NCBI GenBank assembly: GCA_001970855.1
Contig: LSSN01000227.1
Coordinates: 8,880-21,572, forward strand
Source of the DNA: Smittium culicis
Taxonomy: Eukaryota; Kickxellomycota; Harpellomycetes; Harpellales; Legeriomycetaceae
Length of the DNA stretch: 12,693 bases
Direction: 5' to 3'
Part shown: positions 9,401-12,693 of the stretch, in pieces
Layout of the letters: each line of letters opens with the position of its first letter
Numbering within the stretch: the first letter of the stretch is position 1
Notes under the pieces: model-generated
Database searches by the model: none
Told to the model about the DNA's origin: nothing
The model's input: only the letters and a program-made list of their open reading frames with translations
Translations under genes and position numbers: made by a program

Positions 9401-9970
9401 CATAAACAAACATTCAAACTATTTTACTAAAGATCTTGTGAATTTTGAAATCATGAATATTAAAAAGGAATATTCTATGATTTCCAATGTGCTCGTAAGC
9501 TTTAATTATTAATATTTTATTTGTATAAAATCATAAAGAAAAAAAAATAAACATTGATATATATTTCTGGCTGTTTGGTATATTTAGAGATTGAGAGTAG
9601 ATATGTAGCATCACTTTAACATTTGATAATTTACTAAAACCTTTAGGCACCTAGATCGTATCCAACATTTAAAGCTTCATTATTGTATAAAGTAATGATG
9701 CAAAACTATACATTGTTATTTCCTGATGATATGGAAGATTCTGAATCATATAAAAGTGAAGGGATTGATATGGAAAATGAAGGTCGCAACAAAGATAAAG
9801 ATACCTTAAATCAAGAGGAATACCCTGAAGAAGAGTTTAGTGATAATTCGATATATTTTGGTCTGGATTCATTAGAGTTAGATGTTGATAGGATATTGGC
9901 GATGATGCATGGTCCAGAAATGGTCATTATAGAGGCATTAAATATGATGCTAGACGACGATGATTTATAA
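3463..9970 (+). CDS. Large three-exon gene, unassigned 2069-aa protein
   Basis: Spliced model: exon 1 3463-3951 (163 codons), exon 2 4098-9494 (1799 codons), exon 3 9647-9970 (107 codons plus TAA). Both introns are phase 0. The start is the first ATG after an in-frame TAA, with A at -3, behind a CT-rich promoter. I do not recognise the family. The N-terminal 350 residues and much of 400-900 and 1040-1380 are rich in Leu, Ile and Phe in helix-like spacing, suggesting an alpha-helical scaffold; no signal peptide or clear membrane segment is seen. A Ser-rich stretch lies at about 359-382. Lys-rich segments lie at 930-933 (A14 run) and 1004-1020 (KKKSKIPKRKSDYKRKK, possible nuclear signal). A polar Ser/Asp/Asn-rich, probably disordered part spans about 1678-1825, then a basic patch near 1848-1870. 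The C-terminus is acidic, ending DDDDL. I see no kinase, RasGAP, RasGEF, RhoGAP, Rap-GAP or BEACH motif. Existence of the gene is near certain; function is unknown. Confidence 0.85.
3952..4097 (+). other. Intron 1 of the large gene
   Basis: This 146-bp intron has donor AAG|GTTTTT and acceptor CATAG|ATATCT. A TATTAAT branch-point-like sequence lies 7 bases before the AG, and the body is pyrimidine-rich. 3952 is the only GT between 3916 and the acceptor. The acceptor lies immediately downstream of three stops in the exon 2 frame (4086, 4089, 4095), and both ends are phase 0. The donor is weaker than GTAAGT but resembles GTTTAT in the LRR gene. The join reads DNDLILSK|ISILEILILYL. Confidence 0.78.
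6396..6409 (+). repeat. A14 homopolymer inside coding sequence
   Basis: Fourteen consecutive A lie inside exon 2 of the large gene, encoding Lys930-933 and the first two bases of Asn934. The frame is intact on both sides for hundreds of codons, so the length as given keeps the gene open. Runs of this length are prone to replication and polymerase slippage. Confidence 0.95.
9495..9646 (+). other. Intron 2 of the large gene
   Basis: This 152-bp intron has donor CTC|GTAAGC and acceptor CCTTTAG|GCACCT. TTACTAAAA lies shortly before the AG, as a near-consensus branch point. Both ends fall on codon boundaries. Without splicing, exon 2 would run only six codons further (GTA to the TAA at 9510-9512). 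After splicing, the reading continues SNVL|APRSYPTFKASLLYK into the ORF at 9.7-9.97 kb, which has no stop back to 9647. Confidence 0.8.
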
Positions 9971-10066
9971 CTAGAATTGAACTGACTAGACAAACTGTGC
10001 TTTTAAATTTTAGAATTATTTTCAAACTAGATTTATTTTATACTACGATTAGATTTGATTGATTAG

Positions 10067-10150
10067 TGGGTATATAATGCAAATAATGTTTTTAAATAAT
10101 CAAATTAATGGGTATATATTGCAAGTAATGTTTTGATTTAATCAAATTAA
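10067..10150 (+). repeat. 42-bp tandem duplication
   Basis: Two adjacent 42-base units (10067-10108 and 10109-10150) both start TGGGTATATA and end AATCAAATTAA. They differ at five positions. The repeat lies about 100 bases after the stop codon of the large gene, within its likely 3' UTR or just beyond. Confidence 0.9.
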
Positions 10151-10947
10151 TGTCGGTTTGAATGACTTTATTTTTTTTTTTTTTGGCTGAAAGATCTAAA
10201 GTTAAAATTATAATTTTTATAAACATATAATTTTATTATTTATTTTTAGTAATTTTAGCCCTGAAACTTAAACTAAATTTCTAGGTAATTTCGATTAATT
10301 ATCTGAAATTAGGTTGTTTTTTTATATATTTGATTTATATTTTTTATTTTTAAACTAGAAACATAATAAGGAATTTTCAAAATTAGAATTATTATTAGAA
10401 AGGTTCAGTAAAAAAAGTCACGACAACAATTTACTAAAGCAGAATTAATTGTGCGTATAAAAAGCAGGTAATCTTTTTGATAGTTGTAAATGAACCAAAG
10501 CCATGCATTGATTATTAATTTATTTATTTTTCCTACTTGTGGCGATGGATGTGTACAAGACAATAAATAAAAAGGAGGAATCATAATTTTAAGAATAGAG
10601 ATAAATGTTTATAATTATGCAGAAAAGTGATTAGTGCAGATAGTGGAATTGTAGGTTGCTTATTTTTTATAGTTTACAAAGTCAATAGTATAAAGATATG
10701 TGTCAAGTTACAGTATAAAGTAATATATATAAGAGGAGTTAAATATAGATGTTGAACAAAATTATGTGCGCAAAAAAAAGTTATGACAATTAAGTTGAAT
10801 ATCTTTTAGTATGCTCAATTTTAAGAATTGAAGGAGTTCGTAGATATAAACTAGAATACATTTGATCGCGATGTCTGATGATATGGACAAAATAAGAAAG
10901 AAGAAATAGATAGTAAGGATGATTGGGGGACTTTAAATTATTTTTCG

Positions 10948-10953
10948 TTTATT
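10948..10953 (-). terminator. Poly(A) signal candidate of LRR gene
   Basis: AATAAA on the minus strand lies 59 bases after the TAA of the LRR gene, within a TTTTTAATAAACG context. The spacing is normal for a fungal 3' UTR. Confidence 0.5.
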
Positions 10954-11011
10954 AAAAAGAAAAATAAAAGAGGAGAGAATTGTGGTGGGTAAGCAGCAGT
11001 TGTGAATTGAA

Positions 11012-12401
11012 TTATTGTAGGGAGTGTAGTAGATCAAACCAATAGTTAGACTGGATACATTTAGATGAGCAAAAATTGAAGGAGACAGGGATTCTTTTAT
11101 TAGGAAACCAAGAAGTTAAGCACCAAACAAAGACGGTAGCAGAGGGAGTTAGGAACGGGCCATTACAAATTACGCAGGTAGACTTTAAGTTGGTAGATAA
11201 ATATGTTGTTAGGTGAGCAAATTTTTTGGGAATTTGGTATGATAAATTGAAACAGTTTTGGCTGAAGCTACTCGATGATGGTGAAGAGGGGTAGGGGGGA
11301 TTGTAAAATTTCTTATGGAAAGTTCTTGAGGCAATATCGAGCAATGAAGGGACTTTATTATATGATTTTAGAATACATGGGGGAGTAAGATCGGAGGGAG
11401 AGTTAAAAAACAGAAGGTGGTGTAGATTGGGGAAGTTGGTTGACTCGATTGAAAAATTTTGGAGAAGAAAGTTGTTTGATAAGAGGAGAGGGTCTTGAGA
11501 GCAGTTTACATAACTAGATTCTTTTGGGAACTCGATTAAAGGATTAGGGAAAAGAAATAATCTGTTGAGTTTAGGAATAGTAAATAACTCAGAAGGAAGA
11601 ACGGACTAAAAAGTGAGAAAAATAAGGTAAAGGTGAGAATATTATAGGTAGTTAAGGAATAAAACAGAAGAGGTAAAGGAGAAAGTAAGAGGGAGGGGAA
11701 AAACTCAAGAAGCATTTACGATTTTATTTCCAGTGATTGAAAGCTCGTTTAAGTTGTATAAAAATTTAATATCAGGGGGGATACTATCGATTCTGTTATT
11801 AGCTAAATATAATAAGAATTATAGTTAGGGATGTAAAAAGGTTAAAAGATAGTAAGATGGTAAGTAGAAAATAATAAAATATAATAAAATTATTAAAAGA
11901 GAGAAGGGAAGGAGAGAAATACATAGAATTAAGACAGTGAGGTTGGACAGTTTTAGTAAAGGGTCAGGAATAGTGGGTAACTTGTTGGAGTTTAGGTATA
12001 GCCTAATTTTATCAGAGAAATGGCCGCTGTTTGAAAAAGATACTATATTTTTGAGTTCTGAAATTTGCTCAGGGAGGAATTTCAAGCCAAATTCGCTAAA
12101 GAGAGGATAATAAAGAGATGTTAGTAGGTTAGTGAATTAAAGATGGGAGGAGGAGGGTAGGTGGGCAGTGAATAAACCTTAAATCAATGTCAGATTTTCC
12201 ATCTTCGATGGAGGAAGAAATGATGTCTAGAACATCCTGTAGGAAAAACTCTGGTAATTTGAAAGAATCAGATTTTGATAAAGAGTCGAGATCGTCAGAT
12301 TTATCGTCGAAGAAAAGCTTTTTTCTGGAAATCTTTGCAGGTTTAAAATCGAGAATTTGTTTTGTTGGGCGTTTTAAATTAGGAAACCTGGATATTTGGA
12401 C
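11012..12401 (-). CDS. Leucine-rich-repeat protein, 5'-partial, four exons
   Basis: Minus-strand exons 12401-12178, 12095-11923, 11802-11720 and 11605-11012 join in frame to 357 residues ending in TAA. Residues 1-70 are a polar, Lys/Asp/Ser-rich linker. About five LRRs follow (roughly 72-187), with clear motifs: LKFLPEQISELKNI, LYLNSNKLPTIPDPLLKL, SNNRIDSIPPDIKFLYNL, GNKISVLPSELFTIPKL and FPNPLIEFP. These LxxLxLxxNxLxxIP units form a curved protein-binding surface. A Ser/Pro-rich stretch (about 262-275) follows, then a cysteine pair module: C304-x2-C307 and C339-x3-C343, with W321 and W326 between, possibly zinc-binding. I recall uncharacterised fungal LRR proteins with similar CxxC..CSxxC tails, but could not check. 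Each LRR joins correctly across its splice site, which strongly supports the model. The 5' end lies beyond the AAATG array outside the window; the first acceptor (AACAG|GTCC at 12402, alternatively CCAG at 12388) is uncertain. Partner and location are unknown. Confidence 0.85.
11606..11719 (-). other. LRR gene intron (third in window)
   Basis: This 114-bp, pyrimidine-rich phase 0 intron has donor ATC|GTAAAT and acceptor CACTTTTTAG|TCCGTT, with CCTTAACTA as a possible branch point. Unspliced reading meets TGA five codons in. Splicing yields SITGNKI|SVLPSELF, an uninterrupted LRR. Confidence 0.85.
11803..11922 (-). other. LRR gene intron (second in window)
   Basis: This 120-bp phase 1 intron has donor CTAT|GTATTT and acceptor ATATTTAG|CTAATA, with CCCTAACTA as a possible branch point. 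It is very CT- and AT-rich. Splicing restores a Ser codon (T|CT) and gives LTVLIL-S-NNRIDSIPP, matching the LRR consensus. Read through, it encodes an artificial hydrophobic tail. Confidence 0.87.
12096..12177 (-). other. LRR gene intron (first in window)
   Basis: This 82-bp phase 2 intron has donor AAG|GTTTAT and acceptor CTCTTTAG|CGAATT, with a perfect CTACTAAC branch-point sequence upstream of the AG. Splicing restores a Ser codon (AG|C) and gives SDIDL-S-EFGLKFLPEQ. Confidence 0.9.
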
Positions 12402-12430
12402 CTGTTTATAGAAAAGTGAAAAAAATTATT

Positions 12431-12693
12431 AAATGAAATGAAATGAAATGAAATGAAATGAAATGAAATGAAATGAAATGAAATGAAATGAAATGAAATG
12501 AAATGAAATGAAATGAAATGAAATGAAATGAAATGAAATGAAATGAAATGAAATGAAATGAAATGAAATGAAATGAAATGAAATGAAATGAAATGAAATG
12601 AAATGAAATGAAATGAAATGAAATGAAATGAAATGAAATGAAATGAAATGAAATGAAATGAAATGAAATGAAATGAAATGAAATGAAATGAAA
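12431..12693 (+). repeat. Perfect (AAATG)52 microsatellite
   Basis: Fifty-two uninterrupted copies of AAATG fill 12431-12690, followed by AAA, and run to the window end. On the minus (LRR gene) strand it reads CATTT. It lies 5' of the first visible LRR exon, upstream of a likely splice acceptor, so it is probably intronic or 5'-flanking. No imperfect unit is seen, so the true length may be greater than shown. Confidence 0.98.

Larger units (their letters stand above)
9971..11011. other. AT-rich spacer between convergent genes
   Basis: No convincing gene is present. This region separates the 3' ends of the large gene (+) and the LRR gene (-). It is very AT-rich, with a 42-bp tandem duplication near its left end (10067-10150) and a T run at 10171-10184. 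The nearest AATAAA on the plus strand is at 10562, far from the stop at 9970, so the large gene probably uses a degenerate poly(A) signal. Tiny ATG ORFs (for example 12 codons at 10871) lack other support. Confidence 0.65.

Noticed and set aside
9640..9760. RhoGAP-like tail (NV..AP ... QNYTLLF) at the exon 2/3 join
   Set aside because: The upstream sequence lacks the arginine finger and the LPxxN-type helices of a RhoGAP domain; the similarity is only a few residues.
10871..10885. Possible box C/D snoRNA start (TGATGATA)
   Set aside because: No CTGA box with a terminal stem was found at a suitable distance.
11825..11922. Membrane-segment-like tail after the second LRR on the minus strand
   Set aside because: It is intron translation; the donor GTATTT interrupts the repeat exactly where the next exon resumes the LRR consensus.
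12187..12411. 74-codon plus-strand ORF
   Set aside because: It is antisense to the first visible LRR exon, whose frame joins correctly to the next exon.

Overview
The window looks like a complete or nearly complete fungal contig. It begins with a run of 12 G and ends inside a perfect AAATG pentanucleotide array, both typical places for an assembly to break. Evidence for a eukaryote: a metabolic enzyme with a mitochondrial presequence, and spliceosomal introns of 82-152 bp with GT..AG ends and fungal-type branch points (TACTAAC, TTACTAAA, TATTAAT). Intergenic DNA is very AT-rich, with sense-strand pyrimidine-rich promoters and introns. A CTG codon falls at a conserved Leu of the enzyme, so the nuclear code looks standard. 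An AT-rich, non-Saccharomyces fungus, possibly early-diverging, fits best; the lineage is inference.

Layout. 1-1719: no long ORF; simple repeats, two tandem-repeat families and short open stretches that may be coding relics. 1720-2730 (+): intronless mitochondrial 3-hydroxyacyl-CoA dehydrogenase (beta-oxidation) with all catalytic residues. 2731-3462: 3' region of that gene, a nested inverted repeat, then a CT-rich promoter. 3463-9970 (+): one three-exon gene for a predicted 2069-residue protein that I cannot assign to a family; the small acidic ORF near 9.7-9.97 kb is its last exon, joined by a phase-matched intron. 9971-11011: AT-rich spacer between convergent genes, with a 42-bp tandem duplication. 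11012-12401 (-): the 3' four exons of a leucine-rich-repeat (LRR) protein with a C-terminal CxxC..CxxxC module, visible only after removing three introns. 12431-12693: (AAATG)52, lying in an upstream intron or the 5' flank of the LRR gene.

The three genes show no obvious common pathway and look like ordinary fungal neighbours, not a cluster. I see no mobile element, CRISPR array or convincing RNA gene. The main results are the two reconstructed spliced genes. The large protein is the best candidate for something undescribed.
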